A stretch of 64,000 nt of DNA from Lentilitoribacter sp039986595 (lineage in GTDB: Bacteria > Pseudomonadota > Alphaproteobacteria > Rhizobiales > Rhizobiaceae), in NCBI GenBank assembly GCA_039986595.1, contig JBDWQJ010000009.1, positions 62,001 through 126,000 of the forward strand, read 5' to 3'. The notes below the pieces were generated by a model. That model saw nothing but the letters and a program-made list of their open reading frames with translations. It searched no databases and was not told where the DNA came from. The position numbers and the translations under genes were made by a program. Numbering within the stretch: the stretch's first letter is position 1; each line of letters opens with the position of its first letter. Positions 26,000 through 33,354 of this stretch are shown here, in pieces.

Positions 26000-26092
26000 A
26001 TCCGTGCGCCAGTGATCACCCCTACGTACGCACAGGTGTCTGCTCATCGAACGCCAATTGATAAATATAAATGTCAGCAACAGCAGGAGAAA

Positions 26093-26272
26093 ATGGCGTT
26101 GAAGATGAGAATGACGATCAGGGGTATACCGATTGAGACGGTCAATATGATCCGTGAACTCCGCGAACATGAAGGACGCTTCATAGCAAGAATTCTTGAA
26201 GATGCGGTCTATGAATACTGGGATGCACACCACAACGAAGAGGAGGACGACACTTTAGGACATTGTGATTAA
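26093..26272 (+). CDS. Small ribbon-helix-helix (Arc-like) protein
   Basis: A 59-residue protein. 'KMRMTIRGIPIETVNMIREL' gives the beta-strand and first helix, and 'GRFIARILEDAVYEYWDAHH' the second helix of an Arc/MetJ-type ribbon-helix-helix fold; the tail is acidic. Such proteins bind DNA as dimers, acting as repressors, antitoxins or relaxosome accessories. AGGAGAAA directly precedes ATG 26093. A longer frame back to 26012 lacks a ribosome site and looks noncoding. It diverges from the HUH-like gene across the repeat at 25975-25999 and is followed by strong terminators. It may control the HUH-like gene or help it nick DNA. No toxin partner is adjacent. Confidence 0.65.
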   Translation: MALKMRMTIRGIPIETVNMIRELREHEGRFIARILEDAVYEYWDAHHNEEEDDTLGHCD

Positions 26273-26294
26273 ATTGGTTTTTTCTGTTTCAATG

Positions 26295-26329
26295 AAGAGG
26301 AAACCCGCAATACTGGGATTCCTCTTTTT
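26295..26329 (+). terminator. Rho-independent terminator after the ribbon-helix-helix gene
   Basis: AAGAGGAAACCC (26295-26306) pairs with GGGATTCCTCTT (26315-26326) with one mismatch across an eight-base loop, followed by a T run. It lies 22 bases after the stop codon. Confidence 0.75.
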
Positions 26330-26350
26330 AGTTCGTGACGAACTTTTTTC
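26330..26350 (+). terminator. Second short terminator hairpin with a distal inverted copy
   Basis: AGTTCG-TGA-CGAACT (26330-26344) forms a 6-bp hairpin followed by T residues. A mirrored GTCACGAACTAA occurs about 30 bases further on. The pair isolates the ribbon-helix-helix gene from the convergent lyase gene. Confidence 0.5.
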
Positions 26351-26388
26351 TTGTTGGTTTTGTTTGTCACGAACTAATCTGCAATCGA

Positions 26389-27291
26389 TCAATCCACTGG
26401 GCTTAGGCCGCTGGCTTCTCGCATCCGAACATCGACCTCGCTTCGGGTTTGACCTGCCAGCATCTCATCGAAATAGACAATCTGCGTGGGCAGTTTAACG
26501 CCCCAATCATACCGGAAGGGCCATTTGACCGTTTTCGCCGTGGTTTCCTTCTCAGGCAGGTTCTGAGGGATTTCTCCTGCGATCTTCAGATGTCTGCTTA
26601 CGAAGTTTTGATAGATGCCGTATTTGAGATAGGTTTCAAATCGACTGTTGACCAAATGAGGATGAATGATTGGTGTTTGCCGGGTACAGACCCGATCACC
26701 ATTCACATAAAGCTCGAAGAAAACGTCTTGTTTCTTGGATGTGTAGTCTGCGAAGATCGTGATGTCGGTCCATTTACCCTTCCAATTGGGAAGCAGTCCA
26801 ATACGGCACCACTCATTGTCATGAAAGACTACACGTATACTGCCATCGAGAAACAACTGCCATGATGGCATATGCACGCCCTGAATCTTGGTTTGGATCA
26901 CTGAGGTGCGTGATTTTCCATATAGGTTCTGGTGGTCCTCTGGCACATAAATTGAGAAACCAAGCCATGTCTTCTTGGCCTTTCCGATCAATCGATTTCT
27001 CGGTGCTTCCTTGCGCTCGATGCGGGCACGATCCTGTTCACAGTCATTCCATTGTTTAGAGCCATTGCAATCTCCATGCCTGATCTCGAAGCGTTGTGAA
27101 CGACTGCCACGTCGAGTAATGTCCTGCACTCGTTTAAAGCCATAACTTTTACGATGACCGATTTCCCCCCGGCCACGCTCCAGCTTTGTATTAGCCAGAA
27201 TGGAAAGGATACGGTCGTTCGCAGAAAAAGCATGGCTAGTGACAAAAAACCCAACGGCAAAAACCAAACAAAACGATAGAATTCTGAACAA
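26389..27291 (-). CDS. Secreted polysaccharide lyase, heparin lyase I family-like
   Basis: A 300-residue protein. An N-terminal signal peptide (hydrophobic 4-20, cleavage near 'SHAFSA') is followed by a jelly-roll pattern seen in proteins annotated as heparin lyase I family/polysaccharide lyase (PF14099): 'QRFEIRHGDC', 'WLGFSIYVPEDH', 'WTDITIFADYT', 'FELYVNGDRV' and 'YLKYGIYQN'. It would act on acidic polysaccharide outside the cytoplasm or in the envelope. The true substrate cannot be told. The start is TTG 27289-27291 with a strong GGGGAGAA seven bases upstream. It is island cargo with no sugar genes nearby, which is odd. It could aid phage-receptor modification, exopolysaccharide trimming or niche use. 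Its promoter faces the XRE gene. Confidence 0.7.
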   Translation of the reverse strand: MFRILSFCLVFAVGFFVTSHAFSANDRILSILANTKLERGRGEIGHRKSYGFKRVQDITRRGSRSQRFEIRHGDCNGSKQWNDCEQDRARIERKEAPRNRLIGKAKKTWLGFSIYVPEDHQNLYGKSRTSVIQTKIQGVHMPSWQLFLDGSIRVVFHDNEWCRIGLLPNWKGKWTDITIFADYTSKKQDVFFELYVNGDRVCTRQTPIIHPHLVNSRFETYLKYGIYQNFVSRHLKIAGEIPQNLPEKETTAKTVKWPFRYDWGVKLPTQIVYFDEMLAGQTRSEVDVRMREASGLSPVD

Positions 27292-27349
27292 GTAGTTCTC
27301 CCCAATTGAGTGTTATATGATGCACATTGTGTGAATTATGGAATCACTA

Positions 27350-27368
27350 TATAACGTAATACGTTATA
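27350..27368. promoter_or_regulatory. Perfect 19-bp palindrome, candidate XRE operator
   Basis: TATAACGTA-A-TACGTTATA has perfect 9-bp arms around one central base. It lies in the divergent region between the polysaccharide lyase (start 27291) and the XRE regulator (start about 27462). Phage-type XRE repressors usually bind such symmetrical sites next to their own gene. Function is inferred. Confidence 0.65.
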
Positions 27369-27461
27369 AAACACAATTTATACAACATTGGGGGATATTC
27401 AAAATCTCAGGCAAATCACATCAACATGGGGGCTGTCACACCATCGATCAGGTATATCCCC

Positions 27462-27890
27462 ATGGCATCCAAGCCCAAAGTTCAGAACGCAGTCGCAGCC
27501 ATCAGAAAAGAACGTGGCCTTACGCAGTCAGAGTTCGCAGAAGTGGTCGGTACATCCACCACACACGTATCTCGGATCGAGACCGGGGAAAGCTCACTCA
27601 CGCAGGCTATGATGACAAAGATTGCCACGGCACTGGATATCGAACCGCAGGATTTGTTTATCACCTCGCCAAACGAGGGAGAGATTAATCTGGAAATTCT
27701 ACATCATGTGGTCAGACAACTGGATGAGTGGCTCGAAGACAAAGGCTTCAGGATCAGCGCAGATGATCGGGCTGATCTAACCATTGAGCTTTATCAACTT
27801 GAAGCGGAGCACATCAAGGCCGCTCAGCTATCACCAGAAGATGTTCGTGTTGCACGGTACGAGAACCTCATCAAACGGTCGTTGAAATAA
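27462..27890 (+). CDS. XRE family transcriptional regulator
   Basis: A 142-residue protein. The N-terminal helix-turn-helix (about 8-62, 'GLTQSEFAEVVGTSTTHVSRIETG') is clear, and the C-terminal about 70 residues are helical and acidic and may mediate dimerisation. I prefer ATG 27462, which gives the usual XRE N-terminus and has AGG nine bases upstream; the frame also opens at 27426. It probably controls the island's integrase module downstream and its own promoter through the 19-bp palindrome at 27350. No RecA-cleavage or peptidase motif is visible, so induction would not follow the classical LexA-like route. Confidence 0.85.
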   Translation: MASKPKVQNAVAAIRKERGLTQSEFAEVVGTSTTHVSRIETGESSLTQAMMTKIATALDIEPQDLFITSPNEGEINLEILHHVVRQLDEWLEDKGFRISADDRADLTIELYQLEAEHIKAAQLSPEDVRVARYENLIKRSLK

Positions 27891-28018
27891 ATTTATAGTG
27901 AATTGTTGAAATCGCACATCACCATTCCCAAATGCAATAAGACAATGACACGACATAACACAGTCTTTGCCCGGACTATGACACGCCCGGACATAGATGC
28001 ATCAAGTTGAGTGCAGTT

Positions 28019-28327
28019 ATGTTGCCAACAATCAGTTCCGCCGATCTAGAAAATCAGATTGCGCGACTTCGTAATCAAATCGCCAATGCTGCGTCCCCCC
28101 GCAACCCTGTACGCGGACTAAATCGGACCGGAGCAGCCGATTACATTGGCGTGTCTACCACCAAGTTCGATGAGCTTGTGAAATCCCAACAAATGCCTCC
28201 ACCCATTCGTATCGGCGGACGAGTGGTGTGGGATATCCGTGAACTTGACGACTGCTTTGACGCGCTGAAAGAAGCCAACCAAGATCAAGCCAAATTCGAT
28301 GAAGACGCTCTACTGGCAGGCTGGTAA
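28019..28327 (+). CDS. AlpA-like excisionase/helix-turn-helix protein
   Basis: A 102-residue protein. The region 'LNRTGAADYIGVSTTKFDELVKSQQMPPPIRIGGRVVWDIRELDDCF' spans a MerR-type winged helix (given only as a landmark; residues about 37-85), characteristic of AlpA/excisionase proteins. The first 35 residues are a helical lead with an Arg/Gln-rich coiled stretch. It probably binds the att arms to direct excision, or activates the integrase. The stop overlaps the integrase ATG by one base (TAATG), which couples their translation. The start is uncertain: ATG 28019 or TTG 28007, neither with a strong ribosome site. A typical partner of integrases in Hyphomicrobiales islands. Confidence 0.8.
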   Translation: MLPTISSADLENQIARLRNQIANAASPRNPVRGLNRTGAADYIGVSTTKFDELVKSQQMPPPIRIGGRVVWDIRELDDCFDALKEANQDQAKFDEDALLAGW

Positions 28328-29412
28328 TGAAGACATTTCAGCTTGCAGATGGTTCAGGCACAGTAAATCTGAAACACATTATCGAAGACAAAGACCGACA
28401 TGGCAATATTCGATTATACTATCGGAGGCGCGGCCAGCAGAAAGTCAGGTTGCGCGAAAAGCCGGGCACTAAAGCCTTTTTGACCGAATACGAGTTGGCC
28501 AAATCTGGCAAAGTGCCGATGCCCACGCAGGAATTGGTGAGGCTGGACAAACTGCCTGAAGGAACGTTTCACTGGCTATGTGCGCAGTACTACCGTTCGC
28601 CAGAATACCTGCATCTGTCTGATCGAACGAAGAAGCTCAGACAAAGCTGGCTTCAGAAAATGTGCGACCGGATTGGCTCTGAGAAATATAAGTCCTTTAC
28701 GCCCCGCTTTCTCAAGAGAATCCGTGATAAATATGCGGACCGCCCCGGCACAGCGGACAATGTCGTTAAAGCACTCAGAGCGGTTTTCAAGTTTGCAGAG
28801 GAGTATGACCTTATAGACACCAATCCTGCTTCGGGTTTGAAAAAAATTAAACGTCCCACCAAGAGTTTTCACACGTGGACGATTGATGAAATCGAGCAAT
28901 TTCAGGCCATCCACGCCATAGGAACACAAGAGCGACTAGCGTTGGCACTATATCTCTACACAGGCCAACGCCGATCAGATATCCATCGCATTGGCCCGCA
29001 GCATGTGAAGGATGGATGGTTGAACCTGACCCAATTCAAGGGCAGAAACTCGGACAATCCCACCGAAGTCGAAATCCCCATCTTACCGGTGCTTCAGAAT
29101 GTAATCGACAACACCGACATCGGAGATATCAGCTTCATCAAGTCATCGCTTGGTACTCCATACACGGCAGAAAGCCTCGGTAATTTCTTCCGGGACGCGT
29201 GTGATGCTGCAGGACTACCACATTGTTCTGGTCACGGCTTGCGTTCTGGTGGTGCCACGCTCGCTGCGGAGAACGGCGCTACATCGCAAGAGTTAATGGC
29301 AATATATGGCTGGAAAACCCTCCAACACGTTGAACTCTACACACGCAAAGCTCAACGTAAGAAGCTGGCCGGCGGCTCAATGCACACCATTAATCTAGAA
29401 GGTAAATCATGA
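28327..29412 (+). CDS. int: Tyrosine recombinase (island integrase)
   Basis: A 361-residue phage-type integrase. A SAM-like core-binding domain (about 78-170) is followed by the catalytic domain with R215 ('TGQRRSDIHRIG'), H303-x-x-R306 ('SGHGLRSGG'), W329 ('YGWKTLQH') and nucleophile Y338 ('VELYTRKA'). All catalytic residues are present, so the enzyme looks active. It is coupled to the excisionase gene upstream and ends 88 bases from the attR core in tRNA-Thr. Between its stop and the core lies a large inverted repeat at 29416-29455 that may serve as both terminator and arm site. It would integrate and excise this island. Confidence 0.93.
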   Translation: MKTFQLADGSGTVNLKHIIEDKDRHGNIRLYYRRRGQQKVRLREKPGTKAFLTEYELAKSGKVPMPTQELVRLDKLPEGTFHWLCAQYYRSPEYLHLSDRTKKLRQSWLQKMCDRIGSEKYKSFTPRFLKRIRDKYADRPGTADNVVKALRAVFKFAEEYDLIDTNPASGLKKIKRPTKSFHTWTIDEIEQFQAIHAIGTQERLALALYLYTGQRRSDIHRIGPQHVKDGWLNLTQFKGRNSDNPTEVEIPILPVLQNVIDNTDIGDISFIKSSLGTPYTAESLGNFFRDACDAAGLPHCSGHGLRSGGATLAAENGATSQELMAIYGWKTLQHVELYTRKAQRKKLAGGSMHTINLEGKS

Positions 29413-29415
29413 AAA

Positions 29416-29458
29416 GTGTCCCACTTTTTCGCGCCCAACCCAAAAGTGGGACACAAAT
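29416..29458. repeat. Inverted repeat by attR, candidate arm site and integrase terminator
   Basis: GTGTCCCACTTTT (29416-29428) and AAAAGTGGGACAC (29442-29454) are perfect 13-bp inverted arms. The same GTGGGACACA motif occurs near the left att site at 15073 and 15118. The hairpin directly follows the integrase stop. It may terminate transcription, bind integrase, or both. Confidence 0.55.
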
Positions 29459-29499
29459 TGATCGCAACATACTGAGAAATAAGGGGAAGAATTTTTTAC

Positions 29500-29514
29500 T
29501 GGTGCCCCCACACG
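29500..29514. repeat. Right attachment-site core (attR) within tRNA-Thr
   Basis: The 15-bp TGGTGCCCCCACACG, identical to 15019-15033, overlaps the 3' end of the tRNA including CCA. It marks the right edge of the island. Confidence 0.8.
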
Positions 29515-29575
29515 GACTCGAACCGCGGACCTATTGATTACAAATCAATTGCTCTACCAACTGAGCTATAGGGGC
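29500..29575 (-). tRNA. tRNA-Thr (anticodon TGT)
   Basis: A full cloverleaf can be drawn on the minus strand from 29575 to 29500 including an encoded CCA. The acceptor stem is GCCCCTA with TGGGGGC; the D-arm is AGCTCAGTTGGTAGAGC; the anticodon stem ATTGA/TCAAT encloses loop TTTGTAA with TGT; the T-arm contains GGTTCGAGTCC. Its last 15 bases are duplicated at 15019-15033, showing it is the insertion target of the island. Because the repeat restores the 3' end, the tRNA remains functional. Confidence 0.96.
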
Positions 29576-29709
29576 AACGGAGCTGCATCTATCATACTGG
29601 CAGATGATGTAAAGTGGAAATCGTATTTTTTTTAAAAGAATTACCGAAAAACTTGACCAGACGTCCAGAACAGGTAATTTCGCGGGATCAATAGTGAGGA
29701 GTCCCCGGA

Positions 29710-30468
29710 TTGAAAATTGCCTTTCAAGCTTCTGGCGCAGATCATGCGCAAGAGGCCATCAAACATCTCGCTGCATTATACGGCAATGTCGCGCTGGAAG
29801 ATGCAGATGTCATCGTCGCGCTCGGCGGTGACGGCTTCATGTTGCAAACGCTCCATGATGAGATGAATACCGGCCGTCTGGTCTATGGTATGAACCGCGG
29901 CACTATCGGCTTTTTGATGAATGATTACGATGATAATGATCTTTTGGGCCGTATTGATGCAGCTGTGGAAAACATCATCCACCCATTGGAGATGAAGGCT
30001 GTGAACACGCATGGGGATGAATTCACCGCCCTTGCGATCAATGAAGTATCGCTTTTGCGCCAGTCCTACCAAGCTGCGAAGATCAAAGTCTATGTTGATG
30101 ACAAGCCAAGACTGGAAGAACTTATTTGTGATGGTGTGATGGTGGCAACGCCTGCAGGTTCAACCGCTTATAACTTATCCGCACATGGCCCCATATTGCC
30201 GCTAGACGCGCGATTATTAGCAATGACACCTGTGAGCCCATTTCGACCGCGTCGCTGGCGTGGTGCACTCCTGCAGGACAATGCGCATGTTACTTTTGAA
30301 ATCGCTGAACCAGATAAGCGCCCGGTCAATGCTGTTGCGGACCATTTAGAAGTAAAATCAGTCACACGTGTCGAAATTTGCCAATCTGAAAACAATACGA
30401 CGCGCATTTTGACAGATTCCAGCCATTCCTGGAATGATCGGATATTGGCGGAGCAATTTGCTTACTAG
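29710..30468 (+). CDS. nadK: NAD kinase
   Basis: A 252-residue cytosolic NAD kinase, phosphorylating NAD to NADP. The hallmark GGDG lies at residues 39-42 ('VIVALGGDGFML'), followed by 'GMNRGTIGFLMNDY', 'EVSLLRQSYQAAKI' and the glycine-rich 'VATPAGSTAYNLSAHGPILP'. Length is normal for alphaproteobacterial enzymes. It starts at TTG 29710, behind AGGAG about seven bases upstream; no in-frame ATG fits. It stands alone just outside the island, beyond tRNA-Thr, and ends at a two-way terminator shared with the convergent chemoreceptor gene. It is an ordinary housekeeping gene that marks the return to core chromosome. Confidence 0.94.
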   Translation: MKIAFQASGADHAQEAIKHLAALYGNVALEDADVIVALGGDGFMLQTLHDEMNTGRLVYGMNRGTIGFLMNDYDDNDLLGRIDAAVENIIHPLEMKAVNTHGDEFTALAINEVSLLRQSYQAAKIKVYVDDKPRLEELICDGVMVATPAGSTAYNLSAHGPILPLDARLLAMTPVSPFRPRRWRGALLQDNAHVTFEIAEPDKRPVNAVADHLEVKSVTRVEICQSENNTTRILTDSSHSWNDRILAEQFAY

Positions 30469-30479
30469 CAAAATAGAAA

Positions 30480-30509
30480 AAACCAGGCGGTTTCTTTAAC
30501 GCCGGGTTT
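30480..30509. terminator. Bidirectional terminator between nadK and a chemoreceptor gene
   Basis: AAACCAGGCG (30480-30489) pairs with CGCCGGGTTT (30500-30509) with one mismatch. A-rich sequence lies before and T-rich sequence after it, suiting both convergent genes. Confidence 0.65.
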
Positions 30510-30533
30510 ATTTGTTCTAAAATTATTCAGTTT

Positions 30534-32987
30534 TTAAAACTCATCCCACGCTTCGTCGGCCATAGCGGCTGCAGTAGCTGTTTTAGCTGAAAAGGCATTG
30601 GCAACTTTCTGCACATTTGCTTTTATCGGAGATTGCGATTGTAAATTTGATGGTGATGGTTTGGATAAGGAGCTTGATTTAACTTGCGCCAAAGCTGGAG
30701 CAGGATTTGGGGATGAGGCTGCGGCCATTGGCTTACTATTCACATGCGCCACGCCCCTCGTTTTAAAGGTTTGAATGAGATTGGCAAGATCGTGCACTTC
30801 ATCTGCAATTTGCTGTGTCACAGCGGTATTTTCCTCCACCATGGCAGCGTTTTGCTGGGTGACCTGATCCATCGAATTCACCGCAGAATTCACTTCTTGA
30901 ATACCAGTAAGTTGCTCCTCAGCACCTTGTGATATGGTTGCAATTTGAGTGTCAATTTTCGCAACATGTTGAGAGATTTTTGCTAGCGCTTCACCAGTTT
31001 GTTTGACGAGCCCTACCCCGTTTGAAACTTCTTGGCCTGATTTGTTGATCAGCTCTTTAATTTCCTTTGCAGCCGACGCGGAACGTTGCGCCAATTCACG
31101 CACTTCCTGTGCGACAACTGCAAAACCTTTGCCTGCCTCACCCGCACGAGCGGCTTCCACTCCAGCGTTCAGTGCAAGCAAGTTGGTTTGGAACGCAATT
31201 TCATCAATGACGTTGATGATGTTTGTGATGTCTCCGGAGGCTTTTTCTATGCCTTCCATTGCAGACACCGCGCTTGAAACAATTTCGCTTGATTTTTCTG
31301 TATCACCGCGGGCATCGCGTGCACTTTCCGATGCTTCTTTCGCGCGTTCTGCTGTCTCTCGCACTGTTGCTGTGATCTCATCGAGAGCGGCTGAGGTTTC
31401 TTCTAATGAGGCTGCTTGTGTTTCTGTGCGTTGTGACAATTCATTGGTCGCATTACTGATCTCTTTTGAATTGTCACTTAAATTCACGCTGAGTGAATTG
31501 ATCTGCCCCATCGTTTCGTCAAGCTTGGCAATTGAAGCATTGAAATCACTGCGAAGTCGGTCCAAGTCACCATCAAACGGCTGATTGATATCAATCGTGA
31601 GATCGCCCTCAGCCAGTCTTTTCAAACTATCTGCCAACACATTGACCACATCATTGACCTTTTGCGCCTCAGCAGCCTTGTTTGCAGCGTTGCGTTTGGT
31701 TTCCTGTTCGCTCAAGGCCCGATTTTCAATGCCTTCTTTTTCCAAGCGGTCTTTTTCAACTGCAGCATCGCGGAATACAGATACAGCCTTGAACATTTGA
31801 CCAATTTCATCTGAACGCTCAGAACCTTCAAGTTCAAAATCAGTTCGTCCGCTCATTAGAATACGCATATCATCGACAACTTTGCCAATTGGCTTGGTAA
31901 TGGAACGTGAGAATATAAATGCAGCGATAAGCGAAGCCGCGAAAAGAACAATAGCGATCATAGCGATGATAGTTGTTAGAACATTCACACCATCCATCAT
32001 TTGCGAGCGTGGCACTAAGGCGCCTACAATCCAACTCACACCCTCGAACTCTAATCGTGCAGTTGAAATTACATAAGTTTCATCGCGATAACCGTTGATT
32101 TCATCAACCGGCTGTTCTGCGTATGAGTTCTCGAGCAAATTCTGGTTTAATTGAAGTTTAGTTGTAAGCGCATCGTTGATTTCGGTTTTGAGGGAATCAT
32201 TGATAAATGTTCCGTCCGACTTCATCAAAATTGTTTCGCCATTTTCGCCAAGGCCTGTCGTATTGTTCATAATACTTGCTAAAATATCATGCGGCATTTT
32301 AAGGATCATAACCCCAATTGGGTTGCCCTTACTTAATATAGATGTGCCGATAAAAGATACCGCTTCGCCATTTGTTGGGGTGTATTTTGCGTAATCATCA
32401 AATTTGATATCCGATGGATTTTCGCTTTCAATGACACCGTTGAACACGCGCGCAATTCCGGCATTTGCCAACGCATCATCTTTCAAATTTGAGGCATATT
32501 CTGCTTGTTTAGAGACGCTATATAATATGTCGCCACGCTTTGTGATAATAAACAGATCGCTATAGCCACGCTCGTAAATGAACTCGCGGAACATGGGATG
32601 ATATTTCTCATGTGTTTTATCGTATTTGTCTTTGCCGAATGTATCGAATTTGTCGCGCTCTCCAACAGGGTTCGGATTGTCCTTTATATATCGCTTTTGC
32701 AAAACCGTTTGACGATCACCACCTTTGACAAACCCCCAGCCAAATGCGAAGGCTTTGGCAGCGGCAGCGGCTTGTTCGCTGGTTGAAAATGAAGTTATAT
32801 CATCATGAATAGATGCAAGGTATGTTTCTACTTGATTTCGACGTCCATCCACCACAGCCTGTAGCTTCTCACCAGCTTTTTGTTCGACTAGATTTGAACT
32901 TACGACAAGACTTGCGATGCTTGATGTTGCGACGGTTACAATTGTTAGAACAGCGGCAGCAATGGGCAGCTTACGAGAAATCTTCAT
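30534..32987 (-). CDS. Methyl-accepting chemotaxis protein with periplasmic Cache-type sensor
   Basis: An 817-residue chemoreceptor. A transmembrane helix (about 8-30) is followed by a large periplasmic Cache-type domain (about 35-340, 'YIKDNPNPVGERDKF', 'EFIYERGYSDLFIIT'), a second membrane helix (about 345-370), HAMP, and a signalling region whose hairpin tip reads 'AFQTNLLALNAGVEAARAGE'. The tail is a Pro/Ser/Ala-rich linker ending in AWDEF, a likely docking pentapeptide for CheR or CheB. It senses an unidentified small molecule and controls CheA. Two close relatives lie at 36077 and 38862. It is monocistronic, with its own terminator at 30480. No che genes are in the window. Confidence 0.92.
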   Translation of the reverse strand: MKISRKLPIAAAVLTIVTVATSSIASLVVSSNLVEQKAGEKLQAVVDGRRNQVETYLASIHDDITSFSTSEQAAAAAKAFAFGWGFVKGGDRQTVLQKRYIKDNPNPVGERDKFDTFGKDKYDKTHEKYHPMFREFIYERGYSDLFIITKRGDILYSVSKQAEYASNLKDDALANAGIARVFNGVIESENPSDIKFDDYAKYTPTNGEAVSFIGTSILSKGNPIGVMILKMPHDILASIMNNTTGLGENGETILMKSDGTFINDSLKTEINDALTTKLQLNQNLLENSYAEQPVDEINGYRDETYVISTARLEFEGVSWIVGALVPRSQMMDGVNVLTTIIAMIAIVLFAASLIAAFIFSRSITKPIGKVVDDMRILMSGRTDFELEGSERSDEIGQMFKAVSVFRDAAVEKDRLEKEGIENRALSEQETKRNAANKAAEAQKVNDVVNVLADSLKRLAEGDLTIDINQPFDGDLDRLRSDFNASIAKLDETMGQINSLSVNLSDNSKEISNATNELSQRTETQAASLEETSAALDEITATVRETAERAKEASESARDARGDTEKSSEIVSSAVSAMEGIEKASGDITNIINVIDEIAFQTNLLALNAGVEAARAGEAGKGFAVVAQEVRELAQRSASAAKEIKELINKSGQEVSNGVGLVKQTGEALAKISQHVAKIDTQIATISQGAEEQLTGIQEVNSAVNSMDQVTQQNAAMVEENTAVTQQIADEVHDLANLIQTFKTRGVAHVNSKPMAAASSPNPAPALAQVKSSSLSKPSPSNLQSQSPIKANVQKVANAFSAKTATAAAMADEAWDEF

Positions 32988-33354
32988 GATATATGCTCTT
33001 ATTTAATAGGGTGCGACATATCTCTTTAACAGAGCGAAGCAAGCATCATGCTACCAATTCACTTTGGCCTTCAAGTCTCATTAAATGCACTTTATGATAA
33101 TTATGGGTTAACCCAAAATGCCAAGTATTCATCACTAAATTATGTAATAATTTCAAAAACTTGAGCAATATTTTCCAAAATAAATTATTAGTATTATTGC
33201 ACCAATAAATTAGTATCAGTTCTTGAAAACAATCATTAACATTTGAGATGAAAAATATTTCTAAAAGAGCAACAAAAGACGGGCAAATATACTCACCCCA
33301 TAAATAACGAAATTTTCAGATGATTTTTAGCTGTGATCGTCTATATGTAATATC
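32988..33354. other. AT-rich intergenic stretch
   Basis: About 370 bases between divergent genes, notably A+T-rich. It must hold the promoters of the chemoreceptor gene (minus) and the binding-protein gene (plus). I see no clear palindrome, RNA or small gene in it. Confidence 0.5.

Larger units (their letters stand above)
15019..29514. mobile_element. Genomic island in tRNA-Thr(TGT) with type I R-M and TIR cargo
   Basis: The 15-bp sequence TGGTGCCCCCACACG occurs at 15019-15033 and again at 29500-29514, where it is the 3' end of an intact tRNA-Thr. A tyrosine integrase gene ends 88 bases from the right copy, with an AlpA-like excisionase upstream. This is the classical layout of an integrase-driven island. 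Inside lie a serine resolvase, hsdR-hsdS-TIR-hsdM, a HUH-like protein, a ribbon-helix-helix protein, a polysaccharide lyase and a XRE regulator. The hsd genes look richer in G+C than the flanks by eye. No conjugation genes are visible, so the element would need help to move. Confidence 0.85.
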
